Shown here: in pieces, positions 1 through 7,586 of the stretch
How positions within the stretch are numbered: position 1 is the first letter of the stretch
Layout of the letters: every line of letters starts with the position of its first letter
Origin: Centipeda artemidis DSM 19719
GTDB taxonomy: Bacteria; Bacillota; Negativicutes; Selenomonadales; Selenomonadaceae
Reading direction: 5' to 3'
DNA: 64,000 bases
Assembly: GCF_000426665.1 (NCBI RefSeq)
Contig: NZ_AUFU01000010.1
Coordinates: 1-64,000, forward strand
The notes under the pieces: model-generated
Database searches by the model: none
What the model saw: the letters and a program-made list of their open reading frames with translations, nothing else
What the model was told of the DNA's origin: nothing
Translations under genes and position numbers: made by a program

Positions 1-309
1 AACGTCGTGAGACAGTTCGGTCCATATCCATCGCGGGCGCAAGATACATGAGGGAGGCTGCTCCTAGTACGAGAGGACCGGAGTGGACGAACCAACGGTG
101 TACCGGTTGTCCTGCCAAGGGCACGGCCGGGTAGCTGCGTTCGGAAGGGATAAACGCTGAAAGCATCTAAGCGTGAAGCCCGTCCCGAGATGAAGTATCT
201 CATCTTTTAAGAGAGTAAGACCCCTTGCAGAAGACGAGGTAGATAGGCTGGGCGTAGAAGTGCGGCAACGCATGCAGCTGACCAGTACTAATCGGTCGAG
301 GGCTTGATT
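1..309 (+). rRNA. 23S ribosomal RNA, 3' end (partial)
   Basis: This is the distal part of domain VI of 23S rRNA; the rest lies before the window. The universally conserved sarcin-ricin loop (AGTACGAGAGGACC) is at 66-79, the site of elongation-factor binding. The sequence ends near 309, after the conserved ACTAATCGGTCGAGGG stretch. No protein is expected here. The exact 3' end is estimated from family knowledge, not from a processing signal. Confidence 0.97.
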
Positions 310-415
310 TATTGATGGAAAGTGCGCAGCACTTTCCATGATGACAGGTTATTTCGCAACTAATTTGCAAAGAGTTTCTTCTGTCTAGTTTTGAGTGAGC
401 AAAAGTTTACTCAAG
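310..415 (+). other. 23S-5S internal transcribed spacer
   Basis: About 105 bases separate the end of 23S from 5S. No tRNA lies in this spacer; the tRNAs are after 5S. It contains AGTGCGCAGCACTTTCC-type inverted segments (around 319-338) that could form part of a processing stem, but nothing else is recognisable. Confidence 0.6.
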
Positions 416-534
416 TATGCGGTGATGATGCCCGGACGGTTCCACCTGTTCCCATTCCGAACACAGCAGTTAAGCGTCCGCAGGCCGAGGGTACTTCGTT
501 GGAGACGACGTGGGAGAGTAGGTAGTTGCCGCAA
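416..534 (+). rRNA. 5S ribosomal RNA
   Basis: A complete 5S rRNA of about 118 bases. The conserved core CCCATTCCGAACACAG lies at 450-465, followed by the loop that includes GGGAGAGTAGGT. The ends are set by helix I: TGCGG at 418-422 pairs with CCGCA at 529-533. It is co-transcribed with 23S and the two tRNAs downstream. End positions are uncertain by a few bases. Confidence 0.95.
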
Positions 535-585
535 TGGGACTCGTGAATCGCGTGGTTCACGAGTTCTTTTACAAAATATTATAAC

Positions 586-662
586 GGCGGCTTTGGTGAA
601 GCGGTTAACACACTGGATTGTGGCTCCAGCATGCATGGGTTCGATCCCCATAAGTCGCCCCA
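586..662 (+). tRNA. tRNA-His (anticodon GTG)
   Basis: The cloverleaf folds with an eight-base-pair acceptor stem, 586-593 with 652-659. Base 586 is the genome-encoded G-1, opposite C73 at 659, the hallmark identity element of tRNA-His. The anticodon loop reads TTGTGGC with anticodon GTG. The T arm contains GGTTCGATCC. The CCA end is encoded (660-662). It sits between 5S rRNA and tRNA-Trp with one base between the tRNAs. Confidence 0.96.
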
Positions 663-663
663 T

Positions 664-739
664 AGGGGTATAGCTCAACTGGTAGAGCAACGGTCTCCAA
701 AACCGTAGGTTGTGAGTTCAAGTCTTACTGCCCCTGCCA
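664..739 (+). tRNA. tRNA-Trp (anticodon CCA)
   Basis: The acceptor stem is AGGGGTA (664-670) with TGCCCCT (729-735), the discriminator is G736 and CCA is encoded at 737-739. The anticodon stem ACGGT/ACCGT encloses CTCCAAA, giving anticodon CCA for tryptophan. It is the last gene of the rRNA operon and is followed by a terminator. Confidence 0.96.
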
Positions 740-748
740 TTGAAATTT

Positions 749-780
749 ACCGTATTGCTCTTGCGATACGGTCTTTTTTA
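749..780 (+). terminator. rRNA/tRNA operon terminator
   Basis: The hairpin ACCGTAT (749-755) / ATACGGT (766-772) is followed by a T tract (774-779). It lies ten bases after the CCA end of tRNA-Trp, so it most likely ends the rRNA operon. Confidence 0.85.
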
Positions 781-793
781 TGTTCTTTTTTCC

Positions 794-822
794 TTGTCAA
801 AGATTCAATAATAGTGTAGAAT
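794..822 (+). promoter_or_regulatory. Promoter for the 185-aa secreted protein
   Basis: TTGTCA (794-799), a 17-base spacer and TAGAAT (817-822) match a housekeeping sigma promoter. The start codon is about 55 bases downstream. Confidence 0.65.
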
Positions 823-877
823 GACACATGTGCAAAACTGCATATACTTATTGTGAATCTAAGGAGGAGATATACTC

Positions 878-1435
878 ATGAAGAGATTTGTCCAAATGGT
901 GCTTGTGCTCTGCCTCACGCTGTTAGCCGCGCAGGCAGGAGCGTCCCCTTATTCCGACAAGGTGACACTTCCCGAGGGGGCTGTCATTACGAATGTGAAC
1001 CGTTTGGCTGTCGGGGCTCCTCTCTATGTACAGGTGGAGGATACTTCGCCGTCACTTGAGATTTTGACGCAGATTGTCTCGGATGCGAGCCGTATCACAC
1101 GTGCGAATATTGTTCCCTATGATATGGTCGTCAAGGGAATTCAGGAGTCGAAGGGGGTTGATCTTAAGACGCTCCCCCGCCGCGATGCTGCAAAGATCTT
1201 TAAGGAGAATGTTGCGGACTATGCGGACGCCTATATTATTCTGACTGTAGCAAACAACAGCCGGACGACGTTCTTCTTTGATGTTTACCGCTCCGGTTCG
1301 AACGATCTCCTCTACACCTATGAGGTTCGTGCGAACAAGTCGGACGGCAATACGGTTGCGACGTTCTCCAGCCTTTCCGAGCAGTTCTATAAGAATTGGC
1401 AGCGTTCGGTCGAAGAGCAGAATAAAGGAAAATAA
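878..1435 (+). CDS. Secreted protein of unknown function (185 aa)
   Basis: I do not recognise the family. The start is set by a strong Shine-Dalgarno AAGGAGGAG at 861-869, nine bases before ATG 878. Residues 1 to about 23 are a classical signal peptide (Lys-Arg, hydrophobic core, Ala-Gly-Ala-Ser), so the protein is exported to the periplasm or outer membrane; no lipobox cysteine is present. The mature part is about 160 residues with alternating hydrophobic strands (ITNVNRLAVG, AYIILTVAN, FFFDVYRSG) and a conserved-looking aromatic C-terminal half. This is compatible with a small alpha/beta periplasmic domain. It is a single-gene unit between its own promoter and a strong terminator (1452-1488). 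Function is unknown. Confidence 0.8.
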   Translation: MKRFVQMVLVLCLTLLAAQAGASPYSDKVTLPEGAVITNVNRLAVGAPLYVQVEDTSPSLEILTQIVSDASRITRANIVPYDMVVKGIQESKGVDLKTLPRRDAAKIFKENVADYADAYIILTVANNSRTTFFFDVYRSGSNDLLYTYEVRANKSDGNTVATFSSLSEQFYKNWQRSVEEQNKGK

Positions 1436-1451
1436 GATTATTGTACGTTGC

Positions 1452-1488
1452 GAGAGATTGCTGCACTTCTGTGCGGCAGTCTCTCTTT
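1452..1488 (+). terminator. Strong intrinsic terminator
   Basis: A 15-base-pair stem GAGAGATTGCTGCAC (1452-1466) / GTGCGGCAGTCTCTC (1471-1485), with one wobble and a TTCT loop, is followed by T-rich DNA. It ends the secreted-protein gene. Confidence 0.9.
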
Positions 1489-1543
1489 ATTATTTTATAG
1501 ATCTCAAAAAAATTCAATTTTTATCCTGTACAATAACCATACC

Positions 1544-1723
1544 TACCGGATAGAAAATTACCGGGCGGACGATGGGAGGGCGCCCTCAAAAAACTACCTT
1601 GCAAAGTTGAAAAACGTCGATGAAGGAGCCTATAAAGTCTTGAAAACCATAAGAAATTTGAAACCAAGAAAGATCGATAATATTTTTTACGTAAATTATC
1701 TTGCCTCCCTGAAAAAAATATGA
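1544..1723 (+). pseudogene. Probable remnant of a HigB/RelE-type toxin gene (type II toxin-antitoxin)
   Basis: An open frame just after the terminator encodes YRIENYRADDGRAPSKNYL and continues to KVLKTIRNLK. This resembles the N-terminal half of phage-derived Gp49/HigB-type toxins (family pattern: Tyr, a charged patch, D/N-G-R-x-P, then a leucine-rich helix). No ATG or RBS precedes it, and the frame stops at 1723 after about 60 residues against a usual 100-120, so the RNase-core C-terminus is missing. No antitoxin follows. AT content rises here relative to the neighbours, which fits acquired, decaying DNA. The sepF promoter overlaps its 3' end. Similarity is judged by eye, so the assignment is tentative. 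Confidence 0.4.
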
Positions 1724-1729
1724 TAAGAT
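1701..1729 (+). promoter_or_regulatory. sepF promoter
   Basis: TTGCCT (1701-1706), 17 bases, then TAAGAT (1724-1729). It lies within the end of the toxin-gene remnant, about 70 bases before the sepF start. Confidence 0.6.
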
Positions 1730-1799
1730 GACTGCGTTGTTAGGATGAATACTTGTCACTAAATACGGTGAGTACATTTGCTAAGGAAGGAAGAGATAA

Positions 1800-2345
1800 A
1801 TGGGTGAAAATTCATTCTTTTCCCGCATGAAAGATACATTTTCAAGCGTGGTGAACTCATTTATGCCGATGATGGAAGAAGAGTTTGAAGAGGAGATTGC
1901 GCAGGAGCGCGCTTCTCAGAAGGCGGAGATGCGGCGGGAGACATCTGCGCTGCGGGAGCGTCGGGTCGCTAATGGTGGAACGGTCTCATATGACACCTCT
2001 TCCTATGGCGCAGGGACTTCCGCCTCGGCGATGCATACGACCTCTACCGGGGATTCCGGTACGCAGTTCACTGTCCATACGACGAAGGTTGCGGAGCTGA
2101 AGGTTCGTATTCATCGTCCGCGTCGCTATGACGATGCTGCGCCTGCCGTGGTTCAGCTCAAACAGGGAATTGCGATCGCGGTTAATTTCGACTGTATGAA
2201 TGAACCTGAGCGCCGCCGTGTCTGCGACTTCCTGAACGGCGCCTGCTATGTTCTGCATGGTTCGGCACGTGTCATTTCGAGCACGATCATTCTCTACGCA
2301 CCGAAGGGCGTGGACGTGAGTGAAGCAATGACCATGGCAAAGTAA
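1800..2345 (+). CDS. sepF: Cell division protein SepF
   Basis: SepF is an FtsZ-binding membrane anchor that aligns FtsZ filaments at the septum of Gram-positive and related bacteria. The 181-residue protein has the usual three parts: an N-terminal amphipathic segment (about residues 4-20, FFSRMKDTFSSVV) that would insert in the membrane, an acidic then Ser/Thr-rich low-complexity linker (about 25-90), and the C-terminal SepF domain (about 95-175). The latter contains the RPRRYDDA and IAVNFDCMNEPERRRVCDFL segments and the glycine-containing dimer region near HGSARVISSTI. The start ATG is preceded by AAGGAAGGAAGAG. It has its own promoter and stands alone here, outside the ylm cluster where sepF is usually found in Firmicutes. 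Confidence 0.9.
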   Translation: MGENSFFSRMKDTFSSVVNSFMPMMEEEFEEEIAQERASQKAEMRRETSALRERRVANGGTVSYDTSSYGAGTSASAMHTTSTGDSGTQFTVHTTKVAELKVRIHRPRRYDDAAPAVVQLKQGIAIAVNFDCMNEPERRRVCDFLNGACYVLHGSARVISSTIILYAPKGVDVSEAMTMAK

Positions 2346-2424
2346 TTTTACGATATTGTTTATGTACACGGAGAGACGATGTTCGCTCCGTGTTTTTGTT
2401 TGCAAAGAAATTTTTTCCGAAGCG

Positions 2425-2453
2425 TTGTTTTACATCTGTTCTTATGTTATAAT
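2425..2453 (+). promoter_or_regulatory. rpsB promoter
   Basis: TTGTTT (2425-2430), 17 bases, TATAAT (2448-2453). It leaves a leader of about 95 bases before rpsB. Confidence 0.7.
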
Positions 2454-2556
2454 ACTCGGCAGTGTGAAAAAGCACGCGATTCCGATAGCCAACCTGTGCT
2501 GCTGATGCGGTGGTATGGCACATGAGGAACGCGGAAGAACAACAGGAGGTATATTC

Positions 2557-3267
2557 ATGGCAGTCATTTCTATGAAGCAGCTTTTGGAGGCAGGCGTCCA
2601 CTTCGGACACCAGACGCGCCGCTGGAACCCGAAGATGGCGCGTTACATCTTCACGGAGCGCAACGGCATCTACATCATCGATCTGCAGAAGACGGTGCGC
2701 AAGGTGGATGAGGCGTACAACTTCCTTCGCAGTGTTGCGCAGGAAGGAAAGTCCGTACTCTTCATCGGTACGAAGAAGCAGGCGCAGGAAGCGATCCGCG
2801 AGGAAGCTCTGCGTGCGAATATGTTCTATGTCAACGAGCGCTGGCTCGGCGGCATGATGACGAACTTCCAGACCATTCAGCGCCGTATTCACCGTCTCAA
2901 GGAGCTTGAGGCGATGGAGGAGAACGGGACGTTCGAGGTTCTGACGAAGAAGGAAGTGCAGGGACTGCGCCACGAGATGGAGAAGCTCGAGCGCTATCTC
3001 GGCGGAATCAAGGATATGAACCGTCTGCCGGGTGCACTCTTTGTCGTTGACCCGCGCAAGGAGCGGATTGCGGTCGCCGAGGCACGCAAGCTCAATATCC
3101 CCATCGTGGCGATTGTCGATACAAACTGCGATCCGGACGAGATCGACTATGTGATCCCCGGAAACGACGATGCGATCCGCGCGGTGAAGCTCCTCACGGG
3201 CTGTATGGCAGACGCTGTGCTCGAGGGCAATCAGGGCGGCGCAGCGGAAGAAGCTGCGGCTGAGTAA
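2557..3267 (+). CDS. rpsB: 30S ribosomal protein S2
   Basis: S2 binds the head-body junction of the small ribosomal subunit and is needed for S1 recruitment in many bacteria. The start at 2557 is chosen because ACAGGAGGT (2542-2550) sits just upstream and the protein then begins [19 protein letters not shown], the conserved S2 N-terminus; an upstream in-frame ATG at 2515 lacks a ribosome site. At 236 residues it is of normal length. Conserved blocks include [36 protein letters not shown] and the [13 protein letters not shown] region near the C-terminus. It is the first gene of the classic rpsB-tsf-pyrH-frr series, with a partial terminator before tsf. Confidence 0.98.
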   Translation: MAVISMKQLLEAGVHFGHQTRRWNPKMARYIFTERNGIYIIDLQKTVRKVDEAYNFLRSVAQEGKSVLFIGTKKQAQEAIREEALRANMFYVNERWLGGMMTNFQTIQRRIHRLKELEAMEENGTFEVLTKKEVQGLRHEMEKLERYLGGIKDMNRLPGALFVVDPRKERIAVAEARKLNIPIVAIVDTNCDPDEIDYVIPGNDDAIRAVKLLTGCMADAVLEGNQGGAAEEAAAE

Positions 3268-3280
3268 GGAATAAAGAGGG

Positions 3281-3312
3281 GGGTAAGGGAGTGTTATCCC
3301 TTGCCCTTTTTT
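3281..3312 (+). terminator. rpsB-tsf intergenic terminator/attenuator
   Basis: GGGTAAGGGA (3281-3290) pairs with TCCCTTGCCC (3297-3306), followed by TTTTTT (3307-3312). Its position between rpsB and tsf suggests partial termination that sets the S2 to EF-Ts ratio. Confidence 0.8.
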
Positions 3313-3345
3313 GATGAAGGCGATCAATGCAATAGGAGGCATACA

Positions 3346-4215
3346 ATGGCAACAATTAGTGCTGCAATGGTAAAGGAACTGCGCGAGCGTACGGGCGCAG
3401 GAATGATGGATTGCAAGAAGGCGCTCGCTGAGACGGGCGGAGACATGCAGAAGGCGATCGACTACCTGCGTGAAAAGGGAATTGCAAAGGCGGAGAAGAA
3501 GGCCGGCCGCGTTGCGGCTGAGGGGGCTGTGACGGCGTATCTCTCGGCTGATGCGAAGGTTGGCGTGATCGTTGAGATCAACTGCGAGACGGACTTTGCG
3601 GCGGGCAACGAGCAGTTCCGTGCGCTCAGTGCAAAGGTCGCAAAGCATATCGCTGAGACCGATCCCGCAGATCTCGACGCGCTGAATGGAAGCACTCTTG
3701 ACGGCAAGGACGTCGCTGCCCTCATCACGGAGGCGACGGCAACGATCGGTGAGAAGATTTCCCTGCGCCGATTTGCACGCTATGAGAGTACAGGGCGTGT
3801 TGCGACCTATATCCATATGGGCGGCAAGATCGGCGTGCTCGTAGAGCTCACGGGCGGCGATGAGCAGCTCGGCAAGGATATCGCGATGCAGATTGCGGCG
3901 GCGATGCCTCTGGCGATCGACCGTTCCGGCGTGACGGCGGATCACATCGAGCACGAGAAGGAAGTGCTGCGCAAGCAGGCGCTCGAAGAGGGCAAGCCCG
4001 AAAAGATCATCGAGAAGATGGTCGAGGGGCGCATCAATAAGTTCTACGAGGAAGTCTGCCTGCTCGAGCAGAAATTCGTGAAGGATCCCGAGAAGAAGAT
4101 CTCCGAGGTGCTCGGAGATGTTCAAGTTAAAGCGTTCACACGGTTCCAGCTGGGCGAGGGCATCGAGAAGAAGCAGGAAGATTTTGCTGCTGAAGTTGCT
4201 GCACAGATGCAGTAA
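3346..4215 (+). CDS. tsf: Translation elongation factor Ts
   Basis: EF-Ts is the nucleotide-exchange factor that recycles EF-Tu-GDP to EF-Tu-GTP in the cytoplasm. The start at 3346 follows TAGGAGGC (3333-3340) and gives [20 protein letters not shown], the expected N-terminal UBA-like domain with the MDCKKALAE motif. The core has the [12 protein letters not shown] signature (about residues 79-90), which in the family reads TDFVARN; Gly replaces the usual Arg. Length, 289 residues, is typical. It lies between rpsB and pyrH, each side separated by a terminator-like hairpin. Confidence 0.98.
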   Translation: MATISAAMVKELRERTGAGMMDCKKALAETGGDMQKAIDYLREKGIAKAEKKAGRVAAEGAVTAYLSADAKVGVIVEINCETDFAAGNEQFRALSAKVAKHIAETDPADLDALNGSTLDGKDVAALITEATATIGEKISLRRFARYESTGRVATYIHMGGKIGVLVELTGGDEQLGKDIAMQIAAAMPLAIDRSGVTADHIEHEKEVLRKQALEEGKPEKIIEKMVEGRINKFYEEVCLLEQKFVKDPEKKISEVLGDVQVKAFTRFQLGEGIEKKQEDFAAEVAAQMQ

Positions 4216-4228
4216 TAGACCGAGAAGG

Positions 4229-4255
4229 AGAGCTGCCTGCCGGCAGCTCTTTTTT
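4229..4255 (+). terminator. tsf terminator
   Basis: AGAGCTGCC (4229-4237) pairs with GGCAGCTCT (4242-4250), followed by TTTTT. It separates tsf from pyrH. Confidence 0.88.
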
Positions 4256-4290
4256 GCAGAGATAAAGCGGATTTTTTTAGAAATCTATGC

Positions 4291-4296
4291 TATAAT
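4291..4296 (+). promoter_or_regulatory. Probable -10 element of the pyrH operon promoter
   Basis: A perfect TATAAT (4291-4296) lies 35 bases before the pyrH start and just after the tsf terminator. No good -35 hexamer is visible at the right distance, so only the -10 is given. Confidence 0.5.
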
Positions 4297-4331
4297 GTCG
4301 CAGAGTAGAGAGCGTGACAGGAGGAATCATC

Positions 4332-5057
4332 TTGGATGCGAAATATCGCCGTATCGTTTTGAAACTCAGCGGGGAAGCCCTTGCGGGCGAGCAGGGATTC
4401 GGCATCAATCCCTCTGTGGTCGAAGAGATTGCCGCACAGATCAAGAAGGTGCGCGATCACGGCATCGATGTTGCGATTGTTGTCGGTGGCGGTAATATCT
4501 GGCGCGGGCTTTCGGGCAGTGCTAAGGGCATGGATCGTGCGACTGCGGACTACATGGGCATGATGGCGACGGTGATGAACGCTCTTGCCCTGCAGGATGC
4601 GCTTGAGAAACAGGACGTCGATACGCGCGTACAGAGCGCGATCGAGATGCGTCAGGTCGCGGAGCCGTACATTCGCCGCCGTGCGATTCGCCACATGGAG
4701 AAGGGGCGTGTCGTGATCTTTGGCGCGGGGACGGGTAATCCATACTTTTCGACGGATACGACGGCGGCGCTGCGTGCCGCAGAGATTGAAGCAGACGTGA
4801 TCCTCATGGCGAAAAAGGGAACGGACGGCATCTATGATTCCGATCCAAACAAAAATCCGAATGCAAAGCGGTTTGAGAAGCTGGCCTATATCGATATTCT
4901 GCAAAAGGGGCTTGCAGTCATGGATGCAACGGCAACGAGCCTGTGTATGGATAATAAGATTCCCATTGTTGTGTTCAGCATGGATCGCTATGAGAACATT
5001 GCACGCGCTTCGTTTGGAGAGGCGATTGGAACGACTGTAGGAGGCGAAGCAAAATGA
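4332..5057 (+). CDS. pyrH: Uridylate kinase (UMP kinase)
   Basis: PyrH phosphorylates UMP to UDP with ATP and is the hexameric bacterial enzyme of the amino-acid-kinase fold. I choose the TTG at 4332 because AGGAGGA (4319-4325) lies seven bases before it. The upstream in-frame GTG at 4314 has the ribosome site inside its own first codons. The protein, 241 residues, shows KLSGEALAG near the N-terminus (phosphate-binding loop), [22 protein letters not shown] and the [12 protein letters not shown] lid region. It overlaps frr by four bases (ATGA), so the two are translationally coupled. Confidence 0.97.
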   Translation: MDAKYRRIVLKLSGEALAGEQGFGINPSVVEEIAAQIKKVRDHGIDVAIVVGGGNIWRGLSGSAKGMDRATADYMGMMATVMNALALQDALEKQDVDTRVQSAIEMRQVAEPYIRRRAIRHMEKGRVVIFGAGTGNPYFSTDTTAALRAAEIEADVILMAKKGTDGIYDSDPNKNPNAKRFEKLAYIDILQKGLAVMDATATSLCMDNKIPIVVFSMDRYENIARASFGEAIGTTVGGEAK

Positions 5058-5611
5058 TCAAGGAGATTCTTTCAAAGCACGAAACGAGCATGACGAAAGC
5101 GATCGAATCGCTGCGCCGCGAGTTCTCCTCGCTGCGGGCGGGGCGCGCGACGCCGAATCTCCTCGACAAGGTGATGGTGCCGTATTATGGCACGCCGACA
5201 TCGGTCAATCAGCTGGCGAAGGTGACAGTGCCGGAGCCGCACATGATCGTTATCACGCCGTGGGAAAAATCCGTCCTGCACGATATCGAGATCGCGATTT
5301 CCAAATCGGATCTCGGACTTTCACCAAACTCCGACGGCAATGTGATTCGCCTTGCGATTCCTCAGCCGACGCAGGAGCGACGGAAGGAACTCATCAAGAC
5401 AGTCGGGAAAAAGACGGAAGAGGCGAAGGTCGCTCTGCGTAATATCCGCCGCGATGCGAACGAGGCGATCAAAAAACTTGAGAAGGATAAGGAAATCAAC
5501 GAGGACGAATCTAAGCGCGGTCAGGAATCCGTGCAGAAGCTTGTGGATAAATTCGTGAAGCAGATGGAAGAGATGCGCGCCGCGAAGGAAAAAGAGGTTA
5601 TGGAGATCTGA
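5054..5611 (+). CDS. frr: Ribosome recycling factor
   Basis: RRF works with EF-G to split the post-termination ribosome. The 185-residue length and the whole pattern are standard: the long three-helix bundle and the small beta domain ([59 protein letters not shown]). The start overlaps the pyrH stop and the stop overlaps the next gene's ATG (TGATG at 5609-5613), giving three coupled cistrons. Confidence 0.98.
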   Translation: MIKEILSKHETSMTKAIESLRREFSSLRAGRATPNLLDKVMVPYYGTPTSVNQLAKVTVPEPHMIVITPWEKSVLHDIEIAISKSDLGLSPNSDGNVIRLAIPQPTQERRKELIKTVGKKTEEAKVALRNIRRDANEAIKKLEKDKEINEDESKRGQESVQKLVDKFVKQMEEMRAAKEKEVMEI

Positions 5612-5844
5612 TGCCAGCCGTCTATGAAGGGCGCCCTTGGGCAGATGTACAAATGGAACTCGATGCCGCAGGAATCTCCTATGCGCTGTGTCAAACGTGC
5701 GCGCCCCGGGATTTTTTCAAAACGGATGTACGGCAGCCTTATGTTGTTCGGACACGAGAGCTGCATGGAGTATTCGAAGTGACACTTGCTTTCGCTCCGA
5801 AACGAAGTCTTTCACTTGCAGAAGATGATGAGATACGCTGCTAA
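5611..5844 (+). CDS. Small protein of unknown function coupled to frr (77 aa)
   Basis: I do not recognise this protein. Its ATG shares a base with the frr stop, so it is probably translated by re-initiation. It is soluble, without signal peptide or membrane segment, and reads like a compact alpha/beta domain: a short helix (WADVQMELDAAGI), then strands (YVVRTREL, FEVTLAFAP). Two cysteines lie four residues apart (CQTC), with no second pair to make a zinc site. Codon use resembles the neighbours. It is followed by a GC-rich hairpin. The frr-linked position suggests a housekeeping role, but this is inference. Confidence 0.7.
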   Translation: MPAVYEGRPWADVQMELDAAGISYALCQTCAPRDFFKTDVRQPYVVRTRELHGVFEVTLAFAPKRSLSLAEDDEIRC

Positions 5845-5858
5845 GCGGAAAAGCATTA

Positions 5859-5888
5859 CCCCTTCCGGCAAAGCCGGAGGGGGATTTT
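5859..5888 (+). terminator. Hairpin after the pyrH-frr operon
   Basis: CCCCTTCCGGC (5859-5869) pairs with GCCGGAGGGG (5873-5882), followed by a short TTTT. It may end the operon only partly, since uppS has no obvious promoter. Confidence 0.65.
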
Positions 5889-5936
5889 GGCAGTGAGATA
5901 CAGAGAAGTGGAACCTCTAAGGGGAGACGGAGCGCC

Positions 5937-6725
5937 ATGTGGAAAAAGATTTTTGGCGGTGGGGCAACGGATGCCGCTTCGCACGATACCTCGCCGATAT
6001 GTGCGGTTCGTTGTGAAAATATGCCGCATCATGTCGCTATTGTTATGGATGGTAATGGTCGCTGGGCAAAGGCGCAGGGGCTTTCACGGTCAGCGGGACA
6101 TGAGGCGGGCGTGCGCACGCTCAAGCGTATTGTACGTGCGGCGTCCGATATGGGGATCGAGGTACTCACGGTATATGCGTTTTCAACGGAGAACTGGAAG
6201 CGACCTCCGATAGAGGTGGATTTCCTCATGCGTCTCTTTGATTCGTTCCTCCAAAAGGAAATTGAAGAGATGCACCGGGAGAATGTACGGATTCATTTCA
6301 TAGGGCGACGCGACCGTTTCGGTGATCGATTTCGACGTCGGATGCAGGAAGCAGAGAACCTCATGGCAAATAATACAGGGCTTCGATTTAATGTCGCGGT
6401 GAACTACGGCGGTCAGGATGAGATCCTGCGTGCGGCACATAGTCTTGCTGAACGCGTTGCCTCGGGGCAGCTTACCCCGGAGGATATTGATGAGACTGCG
6501 TTCTCAAATGAATTGGATACGGCGGGAGATCCGCCCGTTGATCTGTTCATTCGAACGAGCGGGGATCTGCGTTTGAGCAATTTTCTTCTATGGCAGTCTG
6601 CCTATGCTGAGTTCTACTTTACGGATACGCTGTGGCCGGATTTTACGCCGGATCACCTTGCGGCGGCAGTGGAGGACTTCGCGGGCAGAACACGCCGATT
6701 CGGAGGGCTCACCGCAGAGGATTAG
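5937..6725 (+). CDS. uppS: Isoprenyl transferase (undecaprenyl diphosphate synthase)
   Basis: The cis-prenyltransferase extends farnesyl diphosphate with isopentenyl diphosphate to make the C55 lipid carrier of cell-wall and LPS synthesis. MDGNGRWAK at residues 37-45 holds the catalytic Asp. YAFSTENWKRP and the C-terminal RTSGDLRLSNFLLWQ and YFTDTLWPDF motifs complete the family pattern. At 262 residues it is slightly longer than usual, owing to about 25 extra N-terminal residues. AAGGGGAG precedes the ATG. It starts the uppS-cdsA-rseP-ispG-proS series. Confidence 0.97.
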   Translation: MWKKIFGGGATDAASHDTSPICAVRCENMPHHVAIVMDGNGRWAKAQGLSRSAGHEAGVRTLKRIVRAASDMGIEVLTVYAFSTENWKRPPIEVDFLMRLFDSFLQKEIEEMHRENVRIHFIGRRDRFGDRFRRRMQEAENLMANNTGLRFNVAVNYGGQDEILRAAHSLAERVASGQLTPEDIDETAFSNELDTAGDPPVDLFIRTSGDLRLSNFLLWQSAYAEFYFTDTLWPDFTPDHLAAAVEDFAGRTRRFGGLTAED

Positions 6726-6740
6726 CATAGGAGGCTGTCT

Positions 6741-7562
6741 TTGATTACACGCATTATTTCCGGTATCGTCGGCATCGGTTTGTCTGCCTATGTCATTCAG
6801 GAGGGGGGGCGAACGTTTGGGATTGCGGCGGCAGTCCTTGCCCTGCTCGCTTGGATTGAGTTTACACGAGCATTTTCGCATCGCGGAGGTAACCCAACGC
6901 TTTTTACAGGCGTGCTTGGTATCGCCGGGATCCTGTACGGCGCTTTTTATGGTCAGCACGATTTTATTTTGCTTTCCATTATGGCGGCGACGCTGCTTGC
7001 CGCGCTTAGCTGTGTACTCCTGCGTGGGGATGTATCCGTTCCGGACGTTGGGATCTCCATCGCGGGGATCTGCTATATTGGACTGCCGTTTGCGCATCTC
7101 ATGATGCTGCGGCAGCTCTCAGGGAACCTGTATACGACACCTATTGGAACGTTTGACCTTGGCACGGCGATGGTATGGGTCATGTTTATTGGAACATGGG
7201 CCAGTGACAGCTTTGCCTATTTCGCCGGAAATGCGTTTGGCTCCCATAGACTTGCACCTGCAATTAGCCCGAATAAAACAATCGAGGGCTTTGTTGGAGG
7301 GCTTCTCGGCACGGTAGGCGTAGTCGTTGGGCTTGGATATTTCCTGCATTTTCCGCTCGAATATATGGCGGGGCTCGGCTGTGCGATCGCGATTCTCGGC
7401 ACGCTCGGCGATCTTGTGGAATCCATGATGAAACGCCATACGGGCATCAAGGACTCGGGTGCGATCATCCCCGGACACGGCGGCGTATGGGATCGGTTTG
7501 ACAGCGTGCTGTTTACGGCGCCGCTCGTTTACTATTATACGATTTACTTTGTGCTTCGATAA
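6741..7562 (+). CDS. cdsA: Phosphatidate cytidylyltransferase
   Basis: CdsA makes CDP-diacylglycerol from phosphatidic acid and CTP in the inner membrane, the branch point of phospholipid synthesis. The TTG start is supported by AGGAGG at 6729-6734. The protein is very hydrophobic, with seven or eight membrane segments, and ends with the signature around SMMKRHTGIKDSGAIIPGHGG and WDRFDS. Its 273 residues are normal. It follows uppS by 15 bases. In many Firmicutes dxr lies next; here rseP follows after only 24 bases. Confidence 0.96.
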   Translation: MITRIISGIVGIGLSAYVIQEGGRTFGIAAAVLALLAWIEFTRAFSHRGGNPTLFTGVLGIAGILYGAFYGQHDFILLSIMAATLLAALSCVLLRGDVSVPDVGISIAGICYIGLPFAHLMMLRQLSGNLYTTPIGTFDLGTAMVWVMFIGTWASDSFAYFAGNAFGSHRLAPAISPNKTIEGFVGGLLGTVGVVVGLGYFLHFPLEYMAGLGCAIAILGTLGDLVESMMKRHTGIKDSGAIIPGHGGVWDRFDSVLFTAPLVYYYTIYFVLR

Positions 7563-7586
7563 TCACGGCATCATAAAGGAGACCCG

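Noticed and set aside
2287-4125. Long minus-strand open frame (612 codons) opposite rpsB and tsf
   Set aside because: It lies antisense to two unmistakable genes. Its translation is rich in His, Arg and Leu with no family pattern, as expected for a shadow frame in GC-rich DNA.
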